Numbered from the stretch's first letter, positions 55,701 through 64,000 are shown. The stretch: 64,000 bases of DNA from Ancylobacter dichloromethanicus (GCF_018390645.1 NZ_JAHBGC010000020.1:1-64000), one strand, 5' to 3'. Program-made: numbers and translations. The notes: a model not told the origin generated them from the letters alone.

Positions 55701-57103
55701 TAGACCGGTATCCTTATCGCCGCGCGCAGGCCGCCAAGCGGGCTCTCGCCGAGAATGACGTCGCCGCCATGGGCGCGGGCGGCGTCGCGGGCGATGGTCA
55801 GGCCGAGGCCCGAGCCGCCGGCATCCTGGTTGCGCGCCTCGTCGAGGCGGAAGAACGGCCGGAACACGTCCTCGCGCAGCGCGGGGGCGATGCCGGGCCC
55901 GTCATCGTCGACGGCGACGGTGAGCCAGCGCTCGTCGCGCGTGCCGCTAAGCGCGATGCGCGAGCCATGGCGCCCGGCATTGCCGACCAGATTGGCGAGG
56001 CAGCGGCGGAACGCATCCAGCCGCACCATGACCATGGGGTCGCCGGTATAGCTGGCGGTGACCTTCGCGCCATGGCGCTCGGCGTTGACGCGCGCTTCCT
56101 CGATCAGCCGCGCCACATCCGCCACCACCGGCGGCTCGCCGACGTCTTCGCGGGCGAAGGCGAGATAGGCCTCCAGCATGCTCTGCAATTCGTCGACATC
56201 CCTGCGCAGCGCCTCGGTGTCGGCGGAATCGCCGAACAGCGCCAGTTCCAGCTTGAAGCGGGTGAGGATGGTGCGCATGTCGTGGCTGACGCCGGCCAGC
56301 ATGGTGGTGCGCTGCTCGATCTGCCGTTCGATGCGGCGCTTCATCTCAAGGAAGGCCAGCGCCGCGCCGCGCACCTCGCGCGCGCCGCGCGGGCGGAAGC
56401 CGGCGACGTCGCGCCCCTTGCCGAAGGCGATGGCGGCGTCGGCCAGCGCCTCGATCGGCTTGATCTGGTTGCGCAGGAACAGGATGGCGACGGCCATCAG
56501 CACCAGCGCGGTGCCGACCATCCACAACAGGAAGATGTGCGAGTTCGACAGATAGGCCTGGCTGCGGCGGGCGAACACGCGAATCACCATGCCGTCCATC
56601 TGCACTCGCACCTCGATGAGGTTCGAATTGCCGACGGTATCGGTCCAGAACGGCCGGTGCAGCCGCTTCGCCAACTCCCCGGTGAAGGCCGAATCGAGGA
56701 TGGAGAAGAAGGGCTTCGGGCCGGGCGGCGGCAGGCGCTCGCCGGGCAGGAAATCGACGGTGAGGCCCATGGAGATCTGCGCGATGCGCTTGATCCGGTT
56801 CTGGTCTTCCTCGGTCGGGAAGGCGACGGCAAGCTGGGTGACGGCGGCGATATCCTGCGACACCGCGGCCGAGAGGCGGCGCGTGACCGTGTTGTAGTGG
56901 CGCTCCATGAAGACGAAGGCGAGCACCGACTGCAGGATCACCACCGGCGTGACGATGATGATGAGCGAACGGGCGAACAGCCCCTTCGGCATGATGCGGT
57001 TGAACCACGCGCCGAAGCGGGCATTGTTCTCGCGCATGCGCCGCTGGGTCATGCGCAGCCGCGCGCGGGCGGCGCCGACGACGCTGGTGTCGAGCACGCT
57101 CAA
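55700..57103 (-). CDS. Sensor histidine kinase (EnvZ-like)
   Basis: A 467-residue membrane kinase. Two helices (LIIIVTPVVILQSVLAFVFM and FLLWMVGTALVLMAVAILFL) flank a periplasmic domain of about 130 residues. HAMP follows. The dimerisation H-box is LAGVSHDMRTILTRFKLEL, with the phosphoryl His in SHDMRT. The N-box region is CLANLVGNAGRHGS, and DDDGPGIAPAL with GGSGLGLTIARDAARAHGGD completes the ATP site. Start GTG 57103 overlaps the response-regulator stop by 4 bp (GTGA). It is last in marR-ompR-kinase. Signal unknown; quinone or redox sensing is a guess from the PetR-like partner. Confidence 0.9.
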   Translation of the reverse strand: MSVLDTSVVGAARARLRMTQRRMRENNARFGAWFNRIMPKGLFARSLIIIVTPVVILQSVLAFVFMERHYNTVTRRLSAAVSQDIAAVTQLAVAFPTEEDQNRIKRIAQISMGLTVDFLPGERLPPPGPKPFFSILDSAFTGELAKRLHRPFWTDTVGNSNLIEVRVQMDGMVIRVFARRSQAYLSNSHIFLLWMVGTALVLMAVAILFLRNQIKPIEALADAAIAFGKGRDVAGFRPRGAREVRGAALAFLEMKRRIERQIEQRTTMLAGVSHDMRTILTRFKLELALFGDSADTEALRRDVDELQSMLEAYLAFAREDVGEPPVVADVARLIEEARVNAERHGAKVTASYTGDPMVMVRLDAFRRCLANLVGNAGRHGSRIALSGTRDERWLTVAVDDDGPGIAPALREDVFRPFFRLDEARNQDAGGSGLGLTIARDAARAHGGDVILGESPLGGLRAAIRIPV

Positions 57104-57840
57104 GGGGCGACGACCAGCCGGTAGCCCACGCCCCGCACCGTCTGCACATAGGCGGGATTGGCCGGGTCGCGCTCGATCTTGCGACGCAGCCGGTTGACCT
57201 GCACGTCCACCGCGCGGTCACCGGCGGCGACGCCGGGCGCGACCAGGTCCTGGCGCGGCACGGTCTGGCCCGGCGCCTCGCCGAGCACGCGCAGCATGTC
57301 GCGTTCGCGGTCGGTGAGACGTACCGGATCGCCCTCGCGGGTCAGTTCGCCGCGCGCGAGATGGAAGGCGAAGGGGCCGAAGCGTACGGTTTCGATCGCC
57401 TGCGCTGGCGGGGTGGCCGAGCGCTTGATGATGTTGCCGATCCGCAGCAGCAGTTCGCGCGGTTCGAACGGCTTGGCGAGGTAGTCGTCGGCGCCGATTT
57501 CCAGCCCCTCAATGCGGTCGCCGGCATCGGACCGCGCGGTGAGCATGAGGATCGGCACCGCCGAGGTCTCGCGCACGGTGCGGGCGAGGTCGAAGCCGGT
57601 CTCGCCGGGCATCATCACGTCGAGGATGAGCAGGTCGAAGGTGAGGCCGGCGAGGCGCGCGCGGGCGTCGCCGCCCGATTCCGCCGTGGTCACCCGATAG
57701 CCGTGCTCGCTGAGGAAGCGCGACAGCAGGTCGCGGATGCGCCGGTCGTCGTCGACGATGAGAAGATGGAAGGCGTCGTCGGCGGGCATGGTGCGGGCGT
57801 TCCTTGCAGCCGCAACCGGGCTTCGGCTGGAGTCGAGCAT
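57100..57840 (-). CDS. OmpR-family response regulator (PetR-like)
   Basis: A 246-residue regulator with a receiver domain (acidic pocket LLIVDDDRRI, phosphoacceptor Asp in LLILDVMMPGETGF, Thr in MLTARS, Lys in LAKPFEP) and a winged-helix domain (RLTDRERDMLRVLGEAPG, VDVQVNRLRRKIE and PAYVQTVRGVGYRLV). In Rhodobacter a MarR gene petP precedes a similar petR beside bc1 genes, and the same order occurs here. ATG 57840 has GGGGGAAA just upstream; ATG 57789 (MPADD) is an alternative. It is coupled to the kinase gene by 4 bp. Targets are not proven. Confidence 0.9.
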   Translation of the reverse strand: MLDSSRSPVAAARNARTMPADDAFHLLIVDDDRRIRDLLSRFLSEHGYRVTTAESGGDARARLAGLTFDLLILDVMMPGETGFDLARTVRETSAVPILMLTARSDAGDRIEGLEIGADDYLAKPFEPRELLLRIGNIIKRSATPPAQAIETVRFGPFAFHLARGELTREGDPVRLTDRERDMLRVLGEAPGQTVPRQDLVAPGVAAGDRAVDVQVNRLRRKIERDPANPAYVQTVRGVGYRLVVAP

Positions 57841-57854
57841 CGCGTTTCCCCCCG

Positions 57855-58439
57855 TCAGCCGGCCGTGGGGCCGCGGACGAGGCTGCGCGCCTCCACCGCC
57901 TGATCGGCGCGGGCGATAAGCTTTTCCGTCGGGCTGCGATCTTCGGGGTCGATCATGGCGACAAGAAAGCGGCGCACGAGATCGCGCGAATCCGTGCCGC
58001 TCTCCTCCAGCGCCCGTTGGATGCGCCGGGACTGGATGGCGACGAATTCCCGCGTCAGCTCCTCGCCCTTCGGCGTCAGATAGAGCAGGCGCTGGCGGCG
58101 GTCGGAAGCGCCGGCGCGGCTGTCGATGAAGCCCTGATCGACCAGTTCCCGCAGCACCCGGCCGAGGCTCTGCTTGGTGATGCGCAGGATGTCGAGCAGG
58201 TCGGTGACGCGCATGCCGGGGTGCCGATTGACGAAATGCAGCACGCGGTGATGCGCGCGGCCGAAGCCGAAGCCATGCAGTATCTCGTCGGGATCGCTGA
58301 CGAAATTCCGGTAGGCAAAGAACAGGAGCTCGATCAGGTCGAGCATCGGCTCGCCCTCCGCGGCAGCGGGCGGGCGCGTGGCAGCGGCCGGGTCGCTCTT
58401 GCCCGGGCGCGCATTCAGCGAGACATTTATGTCAGCCAT
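57855..58439 (-). CDS. MarR family regulator (PetP-like)
   Basis: A 194-residue winged-helix regulator. The DNA-binding core is RVTDLLDILRITKQSLGRVL followed by RELVDQGFIDSR and the wing RQRLLYLTPKGEELT. The N-terminal 30 residues are alanine- and proline-rich. It lies 14 bp before the response-regulator gene, matching petP-petR order, and is divergent from ilvE. A 250-bp intergenic region carries a repeated ATCGTT motif. Autoregulation is plausible but untested. Confidence 0.86.
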   Translation of the reverse strand: MADINVSLNARPGKSDPAAATRPPAAAEGEPMLDLIELLFFAYRNFVSDPDEILHGFGFGRAHHRVLHFVNRHPGMRVTDLLDILRITKQSLGRVLRELVDQGFIDSRAGASDRRQRLLYLTPKGEELTREFVAIQSRRIQRALEESGTDSRDLVRRFLVAMIDPEDRSPTEKLIARADQAVEARSLVRGPTAG

Positions 58440-58689
58440 GTTGACTTTTTTCGTTATGATCGTTACTCAGATGTCCCGTTCAACGAAAGGATCGTTCGGG
58501 TGACCGACCGATCCGCTCCGGAACAGGATCGTGTCGACCCCGCTCTTCGGAGCGGCGAACGATAATGGGACTTCGGCCGCGAGGCAAAGCGTCGCGCTCT
58601 CGTGTAACAGGCCGAGGCCACATGCCGAAGGAACAGGAGGGCTCCGGCGCCACCCATGGCGCGTCGGCGCCCCGGTTGGGAGACTTACC
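58440..58689. promoter_or_regulatory. Divergent marR-ilvE intergenic region with repeated ATCGTT motif
   Basis: ATCGTT occurs at 58459-58464 and 58491-58496, and its reverse complement AACGAT at 58558-58563. The first lies close to the MarR start, in an AT-rich block starting TTGACTTTTTTCGTTATGAT. ilvE has GGGAG about ten bases before its ATG. The motif is short and its frequency elsewhere was not counted. Confidence 0.35.
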
Positions 58690-59580
58690 ATGGCGAGCGA
58701 ACCTTTCGACAAACGCAGCGGCTGGATCTGGTATGACGGCGCCTTCGTGCCCTGGCAGGACGCGCAGGTTCATGTACTGACCCACGGGCTGCATTATGGC
58801 AGCTGCGTCTTCGAAGGCGAGCGCGCCTATGGCGGCGAGATCTTCAAGCTCGACGAGCACACGGCGCGGCTGAAGGAAAGCGCCCGGCTGCTCGACTTCG
58901 AGATTCCCTACAGCGAGGACGAGATCAGCGCCGCCTGCCGCGAATTGCTGACGCGGCAGAAGCTGACCGACGCCTATCTGCGCCCGGTCGCCTGGCGCGG
59001 CTCGGACATGATGGGCGTTTCGGCGCAGGCCAACCAGATTCACCTCGCCATCGCGGCGTGGGAATGGCCGAGCTATTTCGACCCGGCGCAGCGGCTGAAG
59101 GGCATCCGCATCGGCATGGCGAAGTACCGCCGTCCCGACCCGCTGACCGCGCCCTCGACCTCCAAGGCCGCTGGGCTCTACATGATCTGCACTATCTCCA
59201 AGCACGCCGCCGAGCGCGAGGGCTATGCCGACGCGCTGATGCTGGACTGGCGCGGCCGGGTGGCCGAGTGCACCGGCGCCAACGTCTTCTTCGTCAAGGA
59301 CGGGGTGATCCACACGCCGGAGGCCGACGCGTTCCTGAACGGCATCACCCGCCAGACGGTGATGGCGCTGGCCAAGCGTCGCGGCTTCGAGGTGGTGGAG
59401 CGGGCGATCATGCCGGAGGAACTGCCGAGCTTCGACGAGTGCTTCATAACCGGCACCGCCGCCGAGGTGACGCCGGTGTCCGAGATCGCCGGCCAGCACT
59501 TCCAGCCCGGCGCGGTGACCACGGCGCTGCTGGAGGACTACATGTCCGAGGTGCAGCCGAAGAAGGCCAAGGCGGCCTGA
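58690..59580 (+). CDS. ilvE: Branched-chain amino acid aminotransferase
   Basis: PLP-dependent class IV aminotransferase of 296 residues that makes valine, leucine and isoleucine from their 2-oxoacids. GWIWYDGAFVPWQDAQVHVL and THGLHYGSCVFEGERAY start the fold. The PLP-lysine region is PSTSKAAGLYMICTISKHAA, ADALMLDWRGRVAECTGANV follows, and the C-terminal FITGTAAEVTPVSEI ends the active-site loop. ATG 58690 begins MASEPFDKR; upstream in-frame sequence is promoter. A strong intrinsic terminator lies 24 bp after the stop. It is divergent from the marR-ompR-kinase group, a frequent alphaproteobacterial neighbourhood. Confidence 0.95.
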   Translation: MASEPFDKRSGWIWYDGAFVPWQDAQVHVLTHGLHYGSCVFEGERAYGGEIFKLDEHTARLKESARLLDFEIPYSEDEISAACRELLTRQKLTDAYLRPVAWRGSDMMGVSAQANQIHLAIAAWEWPSYFDPAQRLKGIRIGMAKYRRPDPLTAPSTSKAAGLYMICTISKHAAEREGYADALMLDWRGRVAECTGANVFFVKDGVIHTPEADAFLNGITRQTVMALAKRRGFEVVERAIMPEELPSFDECFITGTAAEVTPVSEIAGQHFQPGAVTTALLEDYMSEVQPKKAKAA

Positions 59581-59603
59581 GGGTCGCAAAGATCGCAGAA
59601 TGG

Positions 59604-59632
59604 AAATGCCGGCCTTAGGGCCGGCATTTTTC
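59604..59632 (+). terminator. Rho-independent terminator of ilvE
   Basis: Eleven-bp perfect stem AAATGCCGGCC and GGCCGGCATTT around TTAG, followed by TTTCG. Confidence 0.92.
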
Positions 59633-59651
59633 GTTTGTCCGGCTGTTTCGT

Positions 59652-59737
59652 CGTCATCCCGGCCGCAGGGCGGAGAGCCGGATGGCTTCCCAATCTGCCA
59701 ACGATCCCGGATCGGCCTGCGGCCGTCCGGGATGACG
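59652..59737. repeat. Long imperfect inverted repeat
   Basis: Outer arms CGTCATCCCGG (59652-59662) and CCGGGATGACG (59727-59737), inner arms CCGCAGG (59663-59669) and CCTGCGG (59716-59722), offset by a four-base bulge. The 46-bp loop has further short pairings around CCGGAT. A GTCATCCCGG-type dispersed palindrome; possibly part of the moaE/ilvE convergent end. Confidence 0.75.
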
Positions 59738-59753
59738 GGCACTGCGACACGAT

Positions 59754-60212
59754 CTAGTTCCACCGCTCCGCCGCCGCGTCGTCATCGTCCTTGGCGGCGA
59801 CCCAGCCGTTGCCGTCGTCGCGCTCTTCCATCTTCCAGAACGGGGCGCTGGTCTTCAGCCAGTCCATCAGGAATTCGGCGGCCTCGAAGGCGGCGGTACG
59901 GTGGGCCGAGGCGGTGACGACGAGAACGATGTTGTCGCCCGGCACCATGCGCCCATAGCGGTGGATCACCGTGGCGCCGACGAGCGGCCAGCGGGCGCGG
60001 GCTTGCTCGACCAGACGGCCGATCTCCTCTTCCGCCATGCCGGGATAGTGCTCCAGCGTCAGCGCGATAAGCGGTGCGCCGCCCGGCGCGTCCTGGGCCC
60101 GGCACAGGCCGGCGAAGGTGACGAGGGCGCCGATATCGGTGCGCCCGCGCGCCAGCGCCGACGCTTCCGTGGCCGCATCGAAATCCTGCGCCTGTATGCG
60201 GACGGTGAACAT
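59754..60212 (-). CDS. moaE: Molybdopterin synthase catalytic subunit MoaE
   Basis: Large subunit of molybdopterin synthase, which inserts the dithiolene sulfurs into precursor Z with MoaD. The 152-residue protein has FTVRIQAQDFDAATEASAL, GALVTFAGLCRA and LTLEHYPGMAEEEI. The catalytic segment TAAFEAAEFLMDWLKTSAPF then WKMEE supplies the essential lysines. The C-terminus is acidic (AAKDDDDAAAERWN). ATG 60212 follows GAGGTG; an in-frame GTG 60218 is possible. It is coupled to moaD, 15 bp away. Confidence 0.93.
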   Translation of the reverse strand: MFTVRIQAQDFDAATEASALARGRTDIGALVTFAGLCRAQDAPGGAPLIALTLEHYPGMAEEEIGRLVEQARARWPLVGATVIHRYGRMVPGDNIVLVVTASAHRTAAFEAAEFLMDWLKTSAPFWKMEERDDGNGWVAAKDDDDAAAERWN

Positions 60213-60227
60213 GCTCACCTCGCGGGT

Positions 60228-60479
60228 TCAGCCGCCCGTCATGGGCGGGAAGAAGGCCACTTCGCGGGCGGCGCCCAGCGGTGCATCGGGCCGGGCGTGC
60301 CGCCGGTCGAGCGCGGCCCGCACGATGCGCGGATTTTCGAAGGCGTGGGCATAGCCCTCGCCGCGGGTGCCGAGAAAAGTGGCGAGGTCGGCGACGGTGC
60401 GCACCGCCTCCGGCAGATCGATCTCTTCCGTCTCGATCCCGATGCGCTCGCGCACCCAGGCGAAATAGAGGATCTTCAC
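60228..60479 (-). CDS. moaD: Molybdopterin synthase sulfur carrier subunit MoaD
   Basis: An 83-residue beta-grasp protein ending in GG (AFFPPMTGG), the thiocarboxylated tail that donates sulfur in molybdopterin synthesis. The N-terminus is KILYFAWVRERIGIETEEID. Start is GTG 60479, overlapping the pgsA stop by 4 bp (GTGA). The order pgsA-moaD-moaE is common in alphaproteobacteria and probably reflects cotranscription, not a shared pathway. Confidence 0.92.
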   Translation of the reverse strand: MKILYFAWVRERIGIETEEIDLPEAVRTVADLATFLGTRGEGYAHAFENPRIVRAALDRRHARPDAPLGAAREVAFFPPMTGG

Positions 60480-61117
60480 CGGTCGTCCTCGATCAGATGG
60501 CGCGCGCCGGCACGGAAATAGTCCCAGCCGGTATAGAGCGTCAGCAGCGCCGCGATCCACAGCAGCACGATGCCGAACAGGGTGATGCCGGGCGCCAGCT
60601 TGTCGGCGGCCGGGCCGGCGAGCAGCACCGCCACCGCCACCAGCTGCGCCGTGGTCTTCCATTTGGCGAGCCGGGTGACAGGTACGCTGACCCGCAGCTC
60701 GACCAGAAACTCGCGCAGGCCCGAGACCAGCAGTTCCCGGCACAGGATCACCACCGCCGCCCATAGCGACCAGCCGCGAATCGTGCCGTCGGAGGCCAGC
60801 ATCAGCAGCGAGGTGGAAACCAGCAGCTTGTCGGCGATCGGGTCCAGCATGCGGCCGATGGCGGATTGCTGCGACCAGGCGCGGGCGAGATAGCCGTCGA
60901 AGAAATCGGTGACGGCGGCGACGACATAGATGGCGAGCGCCACCCAGCGCAGCCAAACCCCGCCCTCGAAAATATCCGACCAGAACAGGCAGGCGGCCAC
61001 CAGCGGCACTGCCACGCAGCGGCCATAGGTGAGCAGGTTGGGCAAAGAGAAGGCGTGACCGCGAGTCACCTTGACCGGCTCCCGTAGCGTTTGCGGCTGT
61101 GATGCGACATCGACCAT
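60476..61117 (-). CDS. pgsA: CDP-diacylglycerol-glycerol-3-phosphate 3-phosphatidyltransferase
   Basis: Inner-membrane phospholipid synthase making phosphatidylglycerophosphate, the precursor of phosphatidylglycerol. The 213-residue protein has the CDP-alcohol phosphotransferase motif D-G-x2-A-R-x8-G-x3-D-x3-D intact: FFDGYLARAWSQQSAIGRML then DPIADK. Four or more hydrophobic helices surround it. ATG 61117 begins MVDVASQPQ. It heads pgsA-moaD-moaE and follows uvrC after 144 bp on the same strand. Product feeds Lgt, whose gene is also in this window. Confidence 0.94.
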   Translation of the reverse strand: MVDVASQPQTLREPVKVTRGHAFSLPNLLTYGRCVAVPLVAACLFWSDIFEGGVWLRWVALAIYVVAAVTDFFDGYLARAWSQQSAIGRMLDPIADKLLVSTSLLMLASDGTIRGWSLWAAVVILCRELLVSGLREFLVELRVSVPVTRLAKWKTTAQLVAVAVLLAGPAADKLAPGITLFGIVLLWIAALLTLYTGWDYFRAGARHLIEDDR

Positions 61118-61261
61118 GCTGTGCCGGCTCCCTTCACAGGCAGGTAAACACGCCGACCCCGAACGTCAATCGCGTCCGGGTGCCTGTGTGCGATCCTGTG
61201 GCGCTTTCACCATGCGGCAGCGCTGTGGCCATCCCGTGACGCCGACGGGCCGAGGGGCGGT

Positions 61262-63376
61262 TCATGTCGGTTTGGCGTGAAAGAAATCGTAGACGGCACG
61301 CGCGGTTGCCGCGTTGACTCCCGGAACGCCTTCGAGATCGGCGAGCGAGGCGCGCTCGATCGCCTTCAGCGTGCCGAAATGGTGCAGCAGGGCGCGCTTG
61401 CGCGTCGGCCCGATGCCGGGAATTTCCTGCAGGCCGCTCTGGGTGATGTCCTTCTTGCGGCGGGCGCGGTGCGAGCCGATGGCGAAGCGGTGCGCCTCGT
61501 CGCGCAGGCGCTGCACGAAATACAGCACCGGGTCGCGCGGCTCCAGCCGGAACGGCTCGCGGCCGTCGATATAGAAGGTTTCGCGGCCGGCGTCGCGGTC
61601 GGGGCCCTTGGCGACGCCGACCATCGGCACGTCGGTGACGCCGAGCCCGGCGAGGGTCTCGCGCGCGGCCTTGAGCTGGCCGGGACCGCCATCGATGAGC
61701 AGCAGGTCGGGCCAGGCGGAAGAGGTCGCGGAGGCTTCCCTGTCGGAGCCTTCGTCCTCGGCGCCTTCCCTTTCCCCGCCGGGGAGAGACGGCACGCCAG
61801 GTGGATCGGTCGGGGGAAGGACGTTGGCCACGTCCGGCGCGGTTTCCCCCTCGGGGAGAGGCGACAGAGCGCGCGGGTTCTCCTTCAGCAGGCGCGCGAA
61901 GCGGCGGGTCAGCACCTCGCGCATCATGCCGTAATCGTCGCCGGGGGTCAGCTCGGTCGAGCGGATGTTGAACTTGCGGTACTGGCTCTTGGCGAAGCCC
62001 TCGGGTCCGGCGACGATCATGCCGCCGACCGCGTTAGAGCCCATGATGTGGCTGTTGTCGTACACCTCGATGCGCGCCGGCGGCGCCTTGAGGTCGAAGG
62101 CGCGGGCGAGTTCCTCCAGCAGCCGGGCCTGGCTGGCGCTTTCCGCCAGCTTGCGGCCGAGCGCCTCGCGGGCGTTCTGCAGGGCGTGCTCGACCAGTTC
62201 GCGCTTCTCGCCGCGCCTGGGTGCCGCCACCTCGACGCGGTGGCCGGCGCGGGTGGAGAGCGCCTCCTCCAGCAGTTCGCGCTCGGCGATGTCGTGGCTG
62301 ATGAGCACGAGGCGCGGGCAGGGCTTGTCCTCGTAGAACTGGGCGAGGAAGGATTCCAGCACCTCGCCGATCCCCAGCGTCCGGTCGGCGCGCGGATACA
62401 GCGCGTGGTTGCCCCAGTTCTGGCCGGTGCGGAAGAAGAACACCTGCACGCAGGTCGCCCCGCCTTCCTGATGGATGGCGAAGACGTCCGCCTCCTCCAC
62501 CGAGCGCGGGTTGATGCCCTGCGTGCCCTGCACCGCGGAGAGGGCGGCGAGACGGTCGCGCAGCGCGGCGGCGCGCTCGAATTCCAGCTCCTGCGCGGCG
62601 ATTTCCATCTCGCGGGCAAGCTGCTCCTTCACCGCCTTGCTGCGGCCCGAGAGGAAGTCGCGCGCCTCGCGGACATATTCGGCGTAGTCGGTGTGGCTGA
62701 CCTCGCCGGTGCAGGGGCCGGCGCAGCGCTTGATCTGGAACAGCAGGCAGGGCCGGGTGCGGGCCTCGTAGAAGCTGTCCGAGCAGGAGCGCACCAGGAA
62801 CGCCTTCTGCAGCGCGTTGATGGTGCGGTTTACCGCCCATACCGAGGCGAAGGGGCCGTAATAGTCGCCCGGGCGGTTGCGCGCGCCACGGTGCTTGGTG
62901 ATCTGCGGCGAGACGTGGTCACGGGTGATGAGGATATAGGGAAACGACTTGTCGTCGCGCAGCAGCACGTTGAAGCGCGGGCGCAGCTGCTTGATGAGGT
63001 TGGCCTCCAGCAGCAGCGCTTCGGTCTCGGTGCCGGTGGAGACGAACTCCATCTCCATGGTGGCCGCCACCATGCGCATGATGCGGGCGGTGAGCCCCGT
63101 GGGGCGAGTATAGGCGACGATGCGCCGCTTGATACTCTTGGCCTTGCCGACATAGAGCACGGCACCGCCCTCGCCGACCATGCGGTAGACGCCGGGGCCG
63201 TTCGGCGCGTGCTTGATCGCCCGTGCAATGGCGGCGCGGCCCATGGCGACGGAACCCGGCGCGGGCTCCGCCTCCTCGGGCAGGTCGGCAAGGAGGGCCT
63301 CGTCCGGATCGAGTTCGGCGATGTCGGAATCGTCGGCGTCGAGGTCGGGCGCGTCGCGGGTCGGTCGGGCGATCAT
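61262..63376 (-). CDS. uvrC: Excinuclease ABC subunit C, with an extra internal segment
   Basis: Nuclease of the UvrABC nucleotide-excision repair complex; makes both incisions. A 704-residue protein with an N-terminal GIY-YIG domain ([20 protein letters not shown]), a UVR domain ([20 protein letters not shown]), the RNase H-like endonuclease region ([20 protein letters not shown] and [18 protein letters not shown]) and a C-terminal tandem HhH domain ([17 protein letters not shown]). Between residues 502 and 555 there is about a 52-residue low-complexity insertion whose DNA holds palindromic hairpins of an intergenic repeat. The insert keeps the frame. It is on the same strand as pgsA. Confidence 0.95.
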   Translation of the reverse strand: MIARPTRDAPDLDADDSDIAELDPDEALLADLPEEAEPAPGSVAMGRAAIARAIKHAPNGPGVYRMVGEGGAVLYVGKAKSIKRRIVAYTRPTGLTARIMRMVAATMEMEFVSTGTETEALLLEANLIKQLRPRFNVLLRDDKSFPYILITRDHVSPQITKHRGARNRPGDYYGPFASVWAVNRTINALQKAFLVRSCSDSFYEARTRPCLLFQIKRCAGPCTGEVSHTDYAEYVREARDFLSGRSKAVKEQLAREMEIAAQELEFERAAALRDRLAALSAVQGTQGINPRSVEEADVFAIHQEGGATCVQVFFFRTGQNWGNHALYPRADRTLGIGEVLESFLAQFYEDKPCPRLVLISHDIAERELLEEALSTRAGHRVEVAAPRRGEKRELVEHALQNAREALGRKLAESASQARLLEELARAFDLKAPPARIEVYDNSHIMGSNAVGGMIVAGPEGFAKSQYRKFNIRSTELTPGDDYGMMREVLTRRFARLLKENPRALSPLPEGETAPDVANVLPPTDPPGVPSLPGGEREGAEDEGSDREASATSSAWPDLLLIDGGPGQLKAARETLAGLGVTDVPMVGVAKGPDRDAGRETFYIDGREPFRLEPRDPVLYFVQRLRDEAHRFAIGSHRARRKKDITQSGLQEIPGIGPTRKRALLHHFGTLKAIERASLADLEGVPGVNAATARAVYDFFHAKPT
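61715..61870 (-). repeat. Palindromic repeat inserted in frame in uvrC
   Basis: DNA encoding UvrC residues about 503-554 contains two hairpin cores, TCCCCGCCGGGGAGAG (about 61773-61788) and TTCCCCCTCGGGGAGAGG (about 61845-61862). They match the CTCTCCCCGACGGGGAGAGG hairpin of the intergenic repeat at 10419-10438. Translated segments are LSPLPEGET and PSLPGGERE. The extra run is absent or short at this point in typical UvrC proteins, from family knowledge. Confidence 0.75.
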
Positions 63377-63528
63377 GGGTCCCTAGATACGTATTCGCGG
63401 CGACCGCGAACAGGGGGGCGCGCGCGTGTTCCCGCCACGGCACAGGGCGCGAAAATGCATCGGGCGCCGGATGGCCATGCGCCGGCACCCGATGTCAGCG
63501 CCGGGAAAAGGGTCTAAGGGAGCGGACC

Positions 63529-64000
63529 ATGTCCAGCTCCGGCAACGCCGTATCCCATCCGCCTCTGCCCCTGACCGGCTACGCCTTCGGCGCCGGCGGC
63601 GCGATCCTGTTCGCCTCCAAGGGCATCATCATCAAGCTCGCCTATGCCGAGGGAATCGATCCCGAGACACTGCTGGCGCTGCGCATGGCGTTCTCGCTGC
63701 CCTTCTACCTCGTCATCGGCGCGGTGGCGCTGCTGCGGCTGCGGGCGAGGGGCGAGCCGATGCCCGGTGCCCGGCTGGTGGTGCAGTCGGCCCTTGTCGG
63801 GGCGCTGGGCTACTGGCTGGCCAGCTATCTCGATTTCGCCGGGCTGCAATATATCTCCGCCTCGTTCAGCCGGCTGATCCTCTTCACCTATCCGCTCTAT
63901 GTGGCGCTGCTCGGGGCATTGCTGTTCGCCCAGCCGATCCGGCCCAAGGCGATGCTCGCCTTCGCGGTGAGCTATGGCGGGCTCGCGCTCATCTTCCTGC
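63529..64000 (+). CDS. EamA/DMT family transporter, 5' part
   Basis: Start of a ten-helix drug/metabolite transporter superfamily protein, truncated at the window end after about 157 residues. The first EamA repeat is seen: GYAFGAGGAILFASKGIIIK, LLALRMAFSLPFYLVIGAVA, ALGYWLASYLDFAGLQYISA and SRLILFTYPLYVALLGALL. ATG 63529 has AAGGGAG upstream. The substrate is unknown; members export amino acids or other metabolites. It is divergent from uvrC across 152 bp. Confidence 0.88.
   Translation, partial: MSSSGNAVSHPPLPLTGYAFGAGGAILFASKGIIIKLAYAEGIDPETLLALRMAFSLPFYLVIGAVALLRLRARGEPMPGARLVVQSALVGALGYWLASYLDFAGLQYISASFSRLILFTYPLYVALLGALLFAQPIRPKAMLAFAVSYGGLALIFL

Noticed and set aside
61118-61261. tRNA or small RNA between uvrC and pgsA
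   Set aside because: No cloverleaf, T-loop GGTTCGAATC-like sequence or terminator was seen.

Overview
The window is high-GC DNA with dense, mostly coding content. Many neighbouring genes are coupled by 4-bp overlaps (ATGA or GTGA). Gene content points to an alphaproteobacterium of the order Hyphomicrobiales, with gene order resembling Xanthobacteraceae such as Ancylobacter or Starkeya. That family-level placement is an inference. Supporting markers are the CtrA-inhibitor gene sciP, a PmtA-type phospholipid methyltransferase, the petABC bc1 operon, a PetP/PetR-like MarR plus OmpR pair, DUF1285, DUF6111, and intergenic palindromes typical of the group.

Layout. 1-8 kb: the 3' part of an acyltransferase, sciP, mnmA, pmtA, a small HEPN gene pair, a glutathionyl-hydroquinone reductase, two GNAT acetyltransferases, a DHFR-like reductase and a secreted alpha/beta hydrolase. 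8-15.5 kb: a four-gene envelope operon (MoxR ATPase, DUF58, DUF4159 and a VWA/amidotransferase-like membrane protein). 15.7-18.4 kb: a tightly coupled run of DUF1285, NUDIX CoA pyrophosphatase, DUF6111 and CCA-adding enzyme. 18.6-33.6 kb: an accessory-looking surface island with a secreted serine hydrolase, a serine hydrolase fused to an autotransporter, a divergent 1,899-residue PATR autotransporter, an AraC regulator, a winged-helix/TPR-like regulator and a GreA-like protein. 33.8-38.3 kb: hemF, a VIT-family transporter, an ABC exporter, a GIY-YIG nuclease gene bracketed by perfect inverted palindromes, and trmL. 38.6-41.3 kb: petABC with a clear terminator. 41.5-50 kb: two MaoC proteins, ychF, pth, rplY, an exported protein of unknown function, prs and a lipoprotein. 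48-52 kb: the lgt-midA-pgeF-M24 peptidase operon. 52.3-55.6 kb: ubiK, a YbjN protein, proC, a TetR regulator and csaA. 55.7-58.4 kb: MarR, OmpR regulator and histidine kinase. 58.7-64 kb: ilvE, moaE, moaD, pgsA, uvrC and the start of an EamA transporter.

Most genes are housekeeping. The most unusual items are the surface island at 18.6-33.6 kb, in particular a PBP/beta-lactamase-fold enzyme presented on an autotransporter; the GIY-YIG gene between 31-bp perfect inverted copies of a palindrome that recurs elsewhere in the window; and a run of about 52 extra residues inside UvrC whose DNA carries the same hairpins as an intergenic repeat. No rRNA, tRNA, CRISPR array or complete insertion sequence was recognised.
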